Below are positions 1 through 8,166 of a DNA stretch of 64,000 nt, piece by piece. The DNA is taken from the NCBI GenBank assembly GCA_037045535.1, contig JBAOHI010000094.1:1-64000 (forward strand), read 5' to 3'. The notes beneath the pieces are model-generated. The model was not told the origin of the DNA, did not search any database, and worked only from the letters and a program-made list of their open reading frames with translations. Every line of letters starts with the position of its first letter. Position 1 is the first letter of the stretch. Position numbers and translations under genes: made by a program. Source of the stretch: Competibacter_A sp037045535 (GTDB lineage: Bacteria; Pseudomonadota; Gammaproteobacteria; Competibacterales; Competibacteraceae).

Positions 1-22
1 CCCATCACAAGGAACACAAATA

Positions 23-334
23 ATGTCGACGCAATTGATCGAGCTCAAAGATGGACTCTTGGTCGAAGTCGAGACCCCTCCCAGCGAACCCCCCAAGCCA
101 ATTGCCGCCGGGGCCGCCGAGCGAGTCGAGGGGGCGATGGATGCGGCCCGCGACCTGCTACTCAAAGCTGTCCAACCGGTCGCCGCCGTCTGGGAAGAAC
201 TCAATCGGGATTTAACCATCGAGCAGGTGGAAATCGAACTGGCCCTCGGTTTTGAAGCCGAGGGCAATCTGTTTCTGGTCAAGGGAAAAGGCAACGCCAA
301 CGTCAGTTTTAAAATCACCGTCAAGCCCAAGTAA
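23..334 (+). CDS. Trypsin-co-occurring domain (Trypco1-like) small protein
   Basis: This 103-residue protein has no signal peptide or membrane segment. It opens with a short strand pair (LIELKDGLLVEVE), continues with a helix rich in Ala and Val, and ends with FEAEGNLFLVKGKGNANVSF. That pattern, a strand-helix-strand unit with an Ala/Gly/Asn-rich last strand, is typical of the trypsin-co-occurring domain 1 family. Members are found beside trypsin-like proteases in predicted conflict systems and are thought to be adaptors or protease partners. The protease gene starts 3 bp after its stop codon, so the two are almost certainly co-transcribed. An AAGGA ribosome site lies 9 bp before the ATG. The family call is recognition from sequence; the adaptor role is inference. 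Confidence 0.75.
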   Translation: MSTQLIELKDGLLVEVETPPSEPPKPIAAGAAERVEGAMDAARDLLLKAVQPVAAVWEELNRDLTIEQVEIELALGFEAEGNLFLVKGKGNANVSFKITVKPK

Positions 335-337
335 CCC

Positions 338-1759
338 ATGGCCAAGGACGCCCGAGACGAACGGCTGTGGCGCGGCGTCAAGCCGATCGTCAGCGCCGAG
401 GAGGACGACAAGGGCCGCATTCGGGGACTCGGCACCGGCTTTGTCTGCGGTCGCGACGGCACCACCGTTTATCTGCTGACCTGCTGGCATGTGGTCAAAG
501 CCATCGGCGAGGCCAACCTGCGCGTCGAGAAACGACCGGCGCGGGTTGTCGCGCAAGGCGACAAGGCGCTGGATTTGGCCCTGTTGGCGGTCGAGGGCTT
601 GCCGGACTCCGAGGTTCTGGCGCTGTCGATGGCCGGGCATCCCGATCAGCGGTTTCGCACCATCGGGCATTTCTGGGCCAACGAGAAAGAGCAGGACGTA
701 CCGGATTCGCGACCGCTGGATGGACAACTGGGTCAGCAACGTCGCAAGGTCTCGGGCCGGTACGACTACGTCGCCGCTTGGGAGTTCAGCGTCACTCAGG
801 AGGCTGAGTTCGACAAAATCCGCGCCGGTTACAGCGGCGCGCCGGTCTTCGACCCGATCAGCGGTTCGGTCGTTGCGGTCATCAGCCACCAGGAGAGCGA
901 AGCGCGGGGCCACGCCATCGCCGTCTCCAACCTCAAAACCATTTACTCGCGCGCCGATCACTTCTTCACCGATTCGCCGCACGACGAGGGCAGCGGCCGT
1001 GATCCCTGGATCGTCAAAACCCTCGATCACCTCCGGCAGGTCAGGCTCCTGCGCGATCGGTTGCGGACGGCGGACGGTCCGGTAGTCGCCGTCGTGGAAG
1101 GCTGCGCCGAGGATTGGCCAAGCTACCTGGCCGATGACGTGCTTCTCGATCCCTGGCCGGCGTTCGACGACATCCCACAGGAAGCGACGACGCTCAATCC
1201 GACCCGATACGGCGAAAGCGAAGACGCGTTCTGGATCGCCTTGTATCATCAGCATGTGCCCTCCGGCTCCCGGCCGGCCGGCGATCGCGAGCAGGAACGG
1301 GAAGCCGTCCGCGCCTGGCTGCGCTCCCGCGACCGTCACCTGTTCTTCGTTTCGTGCGGCATGGAGGCCCACCGCTGGAACCTGCGATCCCTGATTCGCG
1401 CCGGCCAGGCTTTTCTGGCCGAACTGGCCCGCCGCGAACCGGGAATGCGCCTGTTGATGCTGATCGTCTGTCAATCGTGCCGCGAGCGCCCGCCCTGGTG
1501 GTGGTCGTTGTGGCGTCGCCACCTCCAACGCACGCCGGGTGTGCTGTGGCTGGAACCGCTGCGGCCCTTGCAAAGCCCGGACCTGGACGAGTGGTACAAC
1601 GGTTTTACCCGCGATGTCCTGCGCTGGCTGAATCGCGACCGGCTGCGCGACGAACTGCTGGATCTGTTCGACACGCGGCGCGCCGAGGTCCGCTATCGAC
1701 TGGTTCGCAAGTGTTTGCTGGATGAGGGCGCGCTGGAGCGGGCGCGCGTCGGAAACTGA
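338..1759 (+). CDS. Trypsin-like serine protease with extra C-terminal domain
   Basis: The 473-residue protein has a trypsin/HtrA-type protease domain in roughly residues 1-200. The triad is readable: His51 in LTCWHVV, Asp79 in KALDLALL and Ser166 in AGYSGAPVF. The motif has GAP where GGP is usual, but the nucleophile is intact. There is no signal peptide, so it should act in the cytoplasm. Residues ~225-473 form a second region with alternating hydrophobic strands and no P-loop that I can see. It may be one of the inactivated STAND-like domains known to be fused to such proteases, but that is a guess. It lies between the Trypco1 gene and the MoxR ATPase gene and probably acts as the effector or signal-cleaving part of this locus. 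Confidence 0.85.
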   Translation: MAKDARDERLWRGVKPIVSAEEDDKGRIRGLGTGFVCGRDGTTVYLLTCWHVVKAIGEANLRVEKRPARVVAQGDKALDLALLAVEGLPDSEVLALSMAGHPDQRFRTIGHFWANEKEQDVPDSRPLDGQLGQQRRKVSGRYDYVAAWEFSVTQEAEFDKIRAGYSGAPVFDPISGSVVAVISHQESEARGHAIAVSNLKTIYSRADHFFTDSPHDEGSGRDPWIVKTLDHLRQVRLLRDRLRTADGPVVAVVEGCAEDWPSYLADDVLLDPWPAFDDIPQEATTLNPTRYGESEDAFWIALYHQHVPSGSRPAGDREQEREAVRAWLRSRDRHLFFVSCGMEAHRWNLRSLIRAGQAFLAELARREPGMRLLMLIVCQSCRERPPWWWSLWRRHLQRTPGVLWLEPLRPLQSPDLDEWYNGFTRDVLRWLNRDRLRDELLDLFDTRRAEVRYRLVRKCLLDEGALERARVGN

Positions 1760-1830
1760 CCCGGCCCCCGAAGATATCCACCACGGCCGGCCCGCGTCGC
1801 CGGACCCTAACTTTCAAGGACCCATCGCCC

Positions 1831-2976
1831 GTGACCCTGCAACGCATCTACACCGGCCAAGGCGGACGAGCGCCGGCCAAGGTCAAGGATCTGCCGTCGG
1901 TCAACCCCGAAGCCTTACGCGCCCCCGAGGGCTATCTGGCGCCGCCGGACCTCGCCGCCGCCGTGGACGCGGCCCTGACGCTGGGCATACCGCTGCTGCT
2001 GACCGGCGAGCCTGGTTCCGGTAAATCCGCCCTGGCCGATAGCGTCGCCTACGAGCTTGGCCTTGGGCGGGCGCTGCGCTTCGTGGTCAAGTCCGACACC
2101 GAGGCGCGTGACCTGTTCTACCGCTTCGACACGGTTGGCCGGTTCCACGCCGCGCAAACCCCGGGCGCGGACGCCCATCCCGGCCGCCACATCAGCTTCG
2201 CCGCCCTGGGCAAGGCCATCCTGCACGCCAAGCCGCCATCCTTCGTCGAAGCGCTCGGTGTACCGGCCCACGCAGTGGACCATCCCGGCGAGCGTACCCG
2301 CTCGGTGGTGCTGATCGACGAAATCGACAAGGCGCCCCGCGACGTGCCCAACGACATCCTGGTCGAGATCGAGACCATGGCGTTCGACATCCCCGAACTC
2401 GGCGGGGGCGACCGGGGTCCGGTCCGGGTCGGACTCGACGACGCCAAAAACGAGAACCAATACCGCCCCATCGTCATTTTCACCAGCAACCGCGAGAAAG
2501 CGTTGCCTGAGCCGTTTCTGCGTCGCTGCGCGTTTTATCATTTGGAATTTCCGCCCTTCGAAGCAGTCGAGGGCGATCCCGAAGCCGTCACCGTCGGCGG
2601 TATTGTCGGCGCCCGGCTGGGAGGTCGCTACGAACGCGACCGCAGTCGGGCCGCCGAACGACGCAAGGACCTGGCCCTCGACTTCTTTCGTTTCCTGCGT
2701 GCCGACAGCCGGGGACTGGAACGTCGTCCCACCCTGGCCGAGCTGCTCGACTGGCTGGATTTCCTGATGCCGCAATCCGTCGATCCGGCTCAGTGGTTCG
2801 TGCTGGCCGCCATCCAACAACCGGATGCGAATGCGGAAGCCAAACGTCGGTTGCTGACCAGCATCGAGACCCTGTTGCTGAAGAAGCCCACCGACCAGCG
2901 GCGCGAAGACCGGCGCGGCGCGGCGGTCCTGCTCGACGAGTGGCGCCGCTCGCGAGGGCTCGGCGGCGACCGCTGA
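1831..2976 (+). CDS. MoxR-family AAA+ ATPase
   Basis: A 381-residue AAA+ protein. Walker A is GEPGSGKS (residues 59-66), Walker B is VVLIDEID (159-166), sensor 1 is the FTSN motif ending at Asn220, and the candidate arginine finger is RR at 231-232. The order and spacing fit the MoxR/RavA branch, whose members remodel partner proteins that often carry vWA domains. The start is GTG, with a CAAGGA ribosome site 11 bp upstream. The gene lies 71 bp after the protease gene and 4 bp before the large membrane protein gene, so it probably supplies the NTP-dependent switch of this operon. A role in metabolism, as for the methanol-dehydrogenase MoxR, is unlikely in this setting. Confidence 0.88.
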   Translation: MTLQRIYTGQGGRAPAKVKDLPSVNPEALRAPEGYLAPPDLAAAVDAALTLGIPLLLTGEPGSGKSALADSVAYELGLGRALRFVVKSDTEARDLFYRFDTVGRFHAAQTPGADAHPGRHISFAALGKAILHAKPPSFVEALGVPAHAVDHPGERTRSVVLIDEIDKAPRDVPNDILVEIETMAFDIPELGGGDRGPVRVGLDDAKNENQYRPIVIFTSNREKALPEPFLRRCAFYHLEFPPFEAVEGDPEAVTVGGIVGARLGGRYERDRSRAAERRKDLALDFFRFLRADSRGLERRPTLAELLDWLDFLMPQSVDPAQWFVLAAIQQPDANAEAKRRLLTSIETLLLKKPTDQRREDRRGAAVLLDEWRRSRGLGGDR

Positions 2977-2980
2977 AACC

Positions 2981-5900
2981 ATGGCCGAGGCGCACGCGCG
3001 CGACCCGGACCAGCGCGAACGGACGCTGCTCGGTCGCCTGGGTGGGACACTGCCACAACTCGACGCTCTGTTACGCGCCGAAGGGTTTGCGGTCGGTCCG
3101 GATCGTTGGCAAAACGTCTACGACCTGCTGCTTGCCCTGCAAGAGCGCGGACGGATGCCGGCGCGGGCCGCCGCGCTGCAACCGCTGCTCGCCCCGCTGT
3201 TCTGCCGCGACGCCAACGAACAGGCACGGTTCGCTGAAGTGTTCCAACGCTGGCACGATGGCCTGACGCCAGAACCCGCCGCTGTCGCCGCAGGTCCACC
3301 GCCCCGGCCAAAATCCTCACCGGAACCGCCACCTCGACCCCCGCTGCGTTGGTTGATCCTCGGCTTGCTGCTGGGCGCGCTGGTCCTGGCCGCGACGACC
3401 TACGGCGTGGTCCGTTACCTTGCGGACCCGGAACCGCCACCACCCGAGATCGTGCCGCGTACTACACAGCCCGACGCCGCTTCAGGCACCCCGGTTCGAT
3501 CCGATGCCTCTCTCCAACCCCGACCCCTGCCGCCGCGCGCGCCACCGGAATCGCTCAGCCTCAACGCCGCCAACCGGGCGCGACTGGAAACCGCCGGTCT
3601 GCTGGCGCCCCTGTTGCCCGCCTTTTTGCTGTTCGGTTATCTGGGCACGCGCTGGCTGAACTGGAGCCTGGTGCTGCGTCGCCGCCGGGGCCGCGAAGGC
3701 ATGCCGCTGCACGCGATCACGCTGGACGCCGACCAGGACGATCTGTTCGCCGCGCCGGCGCTGCGCGAGGCGCTCAAACGGCTGCACGCCCTGGTACTGG
3801 TGCCGACCCGGCGCCTGGACGCCGCCGCCACCGTACGGGCCACCGCCTGTTCCGGCGGCCTGTTCCGGCCGGTCTGGCAGCAGCGCCGCCGGGTGCCGGA
3901 CTGCGTGGTGCTGTTGGACCACACCCATGGCGCTGACCATATGGCGGGGTTGGGGTTGCAGGCGGTGGAGCGGCTGCGACAGGCCGGGCTGGAAGTCGCG
4001 CGCTATGACTACCGCCGCGATCCGCGCCGGCTGATGGGCGAGGACGGGCGCTGGCACGGCCTGGCGCAGGTCGCAGCCCGCCACGAAGGTGCCCGGCTGC
4101 TGGTGATCGGCCAAGCAGCCTCGCTGATCAATCCGCTGAGCGGCACCCTGTACGGCTGGACCGACGCGCTCGAACTCTGGCCGCAACGCGGCTTGCTCGG
4201 CACCCGCCGGCCGCCGACCGCCTGGCGCGCCGCGTTGTCCGCCCGCCAGTTTCGGGTTGCCGACCTGGGCAGCGCCGGGCTGTTGCAAGTCGTAGCCTGG
4301 TTCAGCCCGGTCCCTTTGGAGCCCACCGCCGCGCCGGCGGAATCCTTGCGTCTGTTGCCGCGCCGGTTGCAGGACGACGCGCGCTGGCTGCAACCGATGG
4401 CGCCGCCACAGGCCGAGCGCGAGGCACTGCTGCGGACCCTGCGCGACTATCTCGGCGCGGACGGCTGGCTGTTGCTGGCGGCGATGGCCGCCTACCCGCA
4501 ACTACACTGGGGCCTGACCCGCGCCCTGGACCTGGGGCTATTCCGCGAGCAGACGACGGCCCAGCGGGAGCACCGCTTGCTGAGCGTCGCCCGCTTGCCC
4601 TGGTGTCGGGCCGGCGACGTGCCAGACTGGCTGCGCGAGGCGCTCAGGGACGAACTCGCTCCCACCGAGATCGAGCGCGTTGCCCGGCTTTATCAGTGGC
4701 TGATGCGGGAAGCTGAAGTGAACGGGCGCGGCGCCATCCGCCTGCCGGTCTCGCTGCCCGAGAGCGGGCGATTCTGGCGCGGCCTGCGGCGCTGGCTGCG
4801 CGCGAGCGGGCAAGTGGCGGACCGCTACGATCCGCGCAACGACCGAGTGTTCGCCGAAATTCTGCTGGGCCGGCGCGCCCGGCGGCTGGATTTCCGCTTG
4901 CCGCACCCGCTCGCCCGGCGGCTGGGACCGCGCCTCAACGCCCTGCTGCCGCGCCTGGTCTTGGCCGGGCTGCTCGCCGCCGTCGCCGGCGGGGTGGTGC
5001 GACTGGGCTGGAACGGCTGGGGCCAGACGCCAGCGGAGGCATGGTTGCTGGCGCGCCAACTGCAAAGCCATTCGACCATCACCGTCGATATCTGGCACAC
5101 CGAAGCTACCGAAGGCTACGCCCAGGCCCTGGCGCGAACCTTGCGCGCGGCCCGGTTCGAGGTAGTCGTCGAGCCGCATGAATTGGCGATGGCCGCCCGA
5201 CCGGAGCAGCAGGCCCAGGTTGCCGCCGACCACATCGTGCACGTTCAGCCGGTGAATGCCGTGCAATGGGGCGTCGCCGATTTGGGAGACGCGGCCGGGT
5301 TCGTGGCGGATCGGCTGGCTTACCTGGCTTGGGGTGGCGTGCCGAACCAGGTCGGACCGGGCGCGGAGTTGCCGCTGACTGGCTCCGGTCTGGACCGACC
5401 GCCGGGACCGGCCCACGTCCGGGTGCTGCTGTTGACCCCGGCCCGGGACCGCACCGGCTTCGGTTTCCGCGATCCGTTACTGGCAACGACAACCGCACCG
5501 GCCACGGCGCCCCGAGTGTTCCGCGATCCGCTCAAAGGCAGCGGCCAGGGTCCCGAAATGATCGCGTTGCCGGGTGGCACCTTCCAGATGGGTTTGCCGG
5601 CTAGCGAATTCGGGCGATCGGCGGACGAGGGTCCCCGGCACCCGGTTCGTGTCCGCCCCTTCGCCATCGGCAAAACCGAAGTGACCTTCGCCGATTACGA
5701 CGCTTTCGCGGCGGCCACCGGGCGAAAACCGCCGGGTGATCAAGGCTGGGGTCGAGGCCAACGGCCGGTCATCAATGTGAGCTGGAACGATGCGGTTGCC
5801 TATGCGGAGTGGCTTAGCGAACAGACGGGTGAGCACTATCGTCTGCCCAGCGAGGCGGAATGGGAATACGCGGCCCGCGCCGGCACCGCGACGCCGTTCT

Positions 5901-6265
5901 GGACGGGGGACTGCATTCATACCGACCGGGCCAATTACTATGGACAGGCCGACTACAACGACTGCGGCGCCAAGACCGGGGTCTATCGCCAACAAACCGT
6001 GGAAGCCGGCAGCCTGCCGGCCAACGCCTGGGGGTTGCACGAAACCGCCGGCAACGTCTGGGAATGGGTGCAGGACTGCTATCACGACAACTATCAGGGC
6101 GCGCCAACGGACGGCAATGCTTGGGAGGAACCGGACTGCGCCCGGCGCGTGGTCCGGGGCGGCGGCTGGCGCAGCGTACCGGTGGTCGTCCGGTCGGCCC
6201 ACCGCTTCTGGAACGCCCCCGATGTTGCGTACGGCAACGTGGGCTTTCGTCTCGCCAGGGATTGA
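2981..6265 (+). CDS. Large membrane protein with C-terminal FGE/C-type-lectin domain
   Basis: This 1094-residue protein has a cytoplasmic N-terminal helical region (1-115), membrane segments near 120-148 and 207-231, and a long middle region. It then has a third membrane segment near 652-677, a linker and an FGE-sulfatase domain (about 859-1094). Three membrane passes would put the FGE domain outside the cytoplasm. The middle region contains VVLLDHTHG near Asp313, which could be a degenerate vWA-type metal site and would suit a MoxR partner; this is inference. The FGE domain has the family landmarks (RLPSEAEWEYAARAG, GNVWEWVQDCY, RGGGW, GFRLARD). It lacks the cysteines that follow RGGSW in active formylglycine-generating enzymes, so it is probably a binding domain. 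Its last ~36 codons look hypervariable. Confidence 0.8.
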   Translation: MAEAHARDPDQRERTLLGRLGGTLPQLDALLRAEGFAVGPDRWQNVYDLLLALQERGRMPARAAALQPLLAPLFCRDANEQARFAEVFQRWHDGLTPEPAAVAAGPPPRPKSSPEPPPRPPLRWLILGLLLGALVLAATTYGVVRYLADPEPPPPEIVPRTTQPDAASGTPVRSDASLQPRPLPPRAPPESLSLNAANRARLETAGLLAPLLPAFLLFGYLGTRWLNWSLVLRRRRGREGMPLHAITLDADQDDLFAAPALREALKRLHALVLVPTRRLDAAATVRATACSGGLFRPVWQQRRRVPDCVVLLDHTHGADHMAGLGLQAVERLRQAGLEVARYDYRRDPRRLMGEDGRWHGLAQVAARHEGARLLVIGQAASLINPLSGTLYGWTDALELWPQRGLLGTRRPPTAWRAALSARQFRVADLGSAGLLQVVAWFSPVPLEPTAAPAESLRLLPRRLQDDARWLQPMAPPQAEREALLRTLRDYLGADGWLLLAAMAAYPQLHWGLTRALDLGLFREQTTAQREHRLLSVARLPWCRAGDVPDWLREALRDELAPTEIERVARLYQWLMREAEVNGRGAIRLPVSLPESGRFWRGLRRWLRASGQVADRYDPRNDRVFAEILLGRRARRLDFRLPHPLARRLGPRLNALLPRLVLAGLLAAVAGGVVRLGWNGWGQTPAEAWLLARQLQSHSTITVDIWHTEATEGYAQALARTLRAARFEVVVEPHELAMAARPEQQAQVAADHIVHVQPVNAVQWGVADLGDAAGFVADRLAYLAWGGVPNQVGPGAELPLTGSGLDRPPGPAHVRVLLLTPARDRTGFGFRDPLLATTTAPATAPRVFRDPLKGSGQGPEMIALPGGTFQMGLPASEFGRSADEGPRHPVRVRPFAIGKTEVTFADYDAFAAATGRKPPGDQGWGRGQRPVINVSWNDAVAYAEWLSEQTGEHYRLPSEAEWEYAARAGTATPFWTGDCIHTDRANYYGQADYNDCGAKTGVYRQQTVEAGSLPANAWGLHETAGNVWEWVQDCYHDNYQGAPTDGNAWEEPDCARRVVRGGGWRSVPVVVRSAHRFWNAPDVAYGNVGFRLARD

Positions 6266-6302
6266 TGACCCTTTGCGCTTTGTGTTGTTGCCCTTTGCGG
6301 GG
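6155..6302 (+). repeat. DGR-like variable region, copy 1
   Basis: This covers the RGGGW-to-stop part of the first FGE gene plus ~37 bp after the stop. It aligns without gaps to 7215-7362 (offset 1060). Over 36 codons the copies show about 30 base differences, of which 26 are at first or second codon positions. Nine differing codons end in C in both copies (for example CGC/TAC, CAC/TTC, AAC/GCC), as expected if adenines of AAC-type template codons had been randomised. The framework codons and the downstream non-coding bases are nearly unchanged. Confidence 0.7.
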
Positions 6303-6320
6303 TTTGCTGAAGGTAATTTT

Positions 6321-7328
6321 GTGACTGGTTGCCATCCTTTGTGCGCTGTTCGCACATTAGTCTTGATATTCCTCCTGGCGCTGGGATTTGGCGGCGTGCC
6401 GGCGTTGGCGCAGGAAGCTTCCTCGCCGCCACCCACCCCACCGGCCAATCAAGTTAGACCGCAAGCAATAGTGGAGCGGGTCGCCACGGTTCCGCCCACC
6501 CTGCCCGCCGTCCCCTGTGTGAATGCACCGGGTCTTGGCCCGGAGATGATCGTGATCGAAGCGGGACGTTTCGTCATGGGTTCGCCGGCCAATGAGGCGG
6601 GTCGATCAGAACAAGAAGGACCCCAGCGGGAAATCGTCGTCGTGCGTCCCTTCGCCATCGCTCGCTGCGAGACCACGGTGGCGGAGTTTCGGGCGTTTGT
6701 CGAGGCGACCGGCCATGAGACCCAGGCCGAAGCCGGCAAAGGGTGTACTGTATTGAATGAAGCGGGGACGGATACCGAGCAGCGCAAGGACCGGAATTGG
6801 CGCGATCCCGGTTTCCCGCAAACCGATGCGCATCCCGTGGTGTGTGTCAGTTGGAATGACGCCGTGGCCTACGCCGAATGGCTCAGCCGGCGCACGGGCC
6901 AGACCTACCGCCTGCCGAGCGAAGCCGAATGGGAGTACGCCGCGCGCGCCGGCAGTACCACCAGCCGGTTCTGGGGCGACGACCCGAATGCCGGCTGCGA
7001 TTACGCCAACGCGGCGGATCAAGCTCTGAAACGCCGTTATCCCGAATTTAAAAGGTCTTTCGCGACGTGTGACGACGGAACGATCTACACCGCACCCGTT
7101 GGCCGTTTCCAGCGTAACGCTTTTGGTCTTTCGGATATGCTCGGCAACGTGTGGGAATGGGTGCAAGATTGTTATGATGCGGACAATGAGAATTGCTACT
7201 ACCGGCGGGTGGATCGGGGCGGTGGCTGGTACTTCGGCCCGGTGTACGTCCGGTCGGCCTTCCGCGGCATGGCCTTGCCCAGTGATGCCATCAGCAGCCA
7301 GGGCTTTCGTCTCGCCAGGGATTTATGA
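6321..7328 (+). CDS. Secreted FGE-sulfatase/C-type-lectin domain protein
   Basis: I place the start at GTG 6321. Translation from there gives a classical signal peptide (VLIFLLALGFGG, then PALA before Gln), and a GAAGGT site lies just upstream. The mature protein of ~305 residues has a Pro-rich linker followed by one FGE-sulfatase domain with EMIVIEAGRFVMGSP, RLPSEAEWEYAARAG, GNVWEWVQDCY, RGGGW and GFRLARDL. The catalytic cysteines of true formylglycine-generating enzymes are absent after RGGGW, which argues for ligand binding. It is a paralogue of the last domain of the preceding gene and begins 55 bp after it. Its 3' end is the second variable-region-like copy. The likely location is the periplasm or outside the cell. 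Confidence 0.82.
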   Translation: MTGCHPLCAVRTLVLIFLLALGFGGVPALAQEASSPPPTPPANQVRPQAIVERVATVPPTLPAVPCVNAPGLGPEMIVIEAGRFVMGSPANEAGRSEQEGPQREIVVVRPFAIARCETTVAEFRAFVEATGHETQAEAGKGCTVLNEAGTDTEQRKDRNWRDPGFPQTDAHPVVCVSWNDAVAYAEWLSRRTGQTYRLPSEAEWEYAARAGSTTSRFWGDDPNAGCDYANAADQALKRRYPEFKRSFATCDDGTIYTAPVGRFQRNAFGLSDMLGNVWEWVQDCYDADNENCYYRRVDRGGGWYFGPVYVRSAFRGMALPSDAISSQGFRLARDL

Positions 7329-7362
7329 CCCTTTGTTCTTTGTGCTGTTGCCCTCTGCGGGG
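7215..7362 (+). repeat. DGR-like variable region, copy 2
   Basis: Partner of 6155-6302. The coding part ends at 7328, and similarity to copy 1 continues about 34 bp beyond the stop (ATGACCCTTTG, then CTTTGTG and TGTTGCCCT blocks). In DGR targets the mutable stretch sits at the 3' end of the gene, followed by an initiation-of-mutagenic-homing sequence. The conserved downstream block is in the right place for that. Confidence 0.68.
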
Positions 7363-7581
7363 GTCCAGGGAGCGAAAGCCCCCTGGTCGCTTGGTGGCAC
7401 GGTGCGCGCGATCGTGCGGCCGGGCAACACGAGCGAGCGTCGGCGCGCGAAACGCCAAGCCGGTAGCTCGGCGAAAGACCATGCTCGCTTGGCCGGTGGT
7501 GGGACGGATGCGCGAACCGAAAACCGTGCCAACGCTCCTTGGCGATACCATCATCTCGTGCGACCGATTCGGGAACCAGCC

Positions 7582-7701
7582 ATGAAATACCTCACTATCG
7601 CCGTGCTTCTGGCCATCGTGGCGGGCGCGATCGTCTACCATTTCGATCACGACGACCAACCGCCCCCGCCCGAACAGCGCTCGGGATGGACGCAGCGCTG
7701 A
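7582..7701 (+). CDS. Possible 39-residue membrane micro-protein
   Basis: The reading frame starts MKYLTIAVLLAIVAGAIVYHF and ends with a polar tail containing DDQPPPPEQ. It has one hydrophobic segment of ~17 residues with a lysine before it, so it could be a small inner-membrane protein or an uncleaved signal anchor. The ribosome site is weak (GGGAACC). It lies 250 bp downstream of the second FGE gene on the same strand. I do not recognise the family, and the frame may be chance. Confidence 0.35.
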   Translation: MKYLTIAVLLAIVAGAIVYHFDHDDQPPPPEQRSGWTQR

Positions 7702-7754
7702 GCCTCCAACCCTCGAACCGTGCCATCCGGCGGGGAGAAGCGTTCGGCGGCACG

Positions 7755-7947
7755 AACCGAGACCACGCCACCCTGTTCGATCCACACCGAGCCGACGGCT
7801 ACCGCGAGCGATTGCCCGGCATCCGGCAAAAGACGCGGGCCTTCGGCGCGAAGACCCTGCTGGCGGAATTCGTGCTGGCCCGTCGGGGAAACTCACCCCG
7901 CAGTACCGACACGCCCGGTTGGGGCAATAGAGCGTCCTCCAGTCCAT
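7755..7947 (-). pseudogene. Decayed transposase N-terminal fragment (zinc-ribbon type)
   Basis: The minus strand begins with a good ribosome site (GAGGT) and MDWRTLYCPNRACRYCGVSF. This resembles the zinc-ribbon start of a family of IS1-like transposases and related insertion-element proteins. Similarity then continues in other frames: KARVFC, followed by GQSLAVAVGSVWIE. The frames are broken at least twice and no DDE region follows. The rest of 7702-8166 holds nothing I can support. Confidence 0.4.
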
Positions 7948-8166
7948 CGCTACCTCGCTGAGCCACATACACATGCTCAGCGCAGGATAGACAGGAGCAG
8001 TCGACAGGGGCGAATCCCTCAAGGCAGTCGAGGGACACTACCCTTTTTTGAGCGCCCGCCGAATGCTGGTGGGCGCAAACAATGGCTCTACCTCCACCAA
8101 GGTCGCGAGCCACTCGACCTGGACGACTTGCTGGCCGCTTTATCAATAAAAGTCGCACATTGCGTA

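Noticed and set aside
212..1573. Long minus-strand open frame opposite the protease gene
   Set aside because: It is an antisense shadow of a high-GC gene. It has no family similarity, and the plus-strand frame carries a full catalytic triad.
3482..4501. Long minus-strand open frame opposite the FGE membrane protein
   Set aside because: Antisense shadow with low-complexity Gln/Arg-rich text and no ribosome site.
5556..7328. Active formylglycine-generating enzymes for sulfatases
   Set aside because: Both domains lack the active-site cysteines after RGGGW, and no sulfatase gene is nearby.
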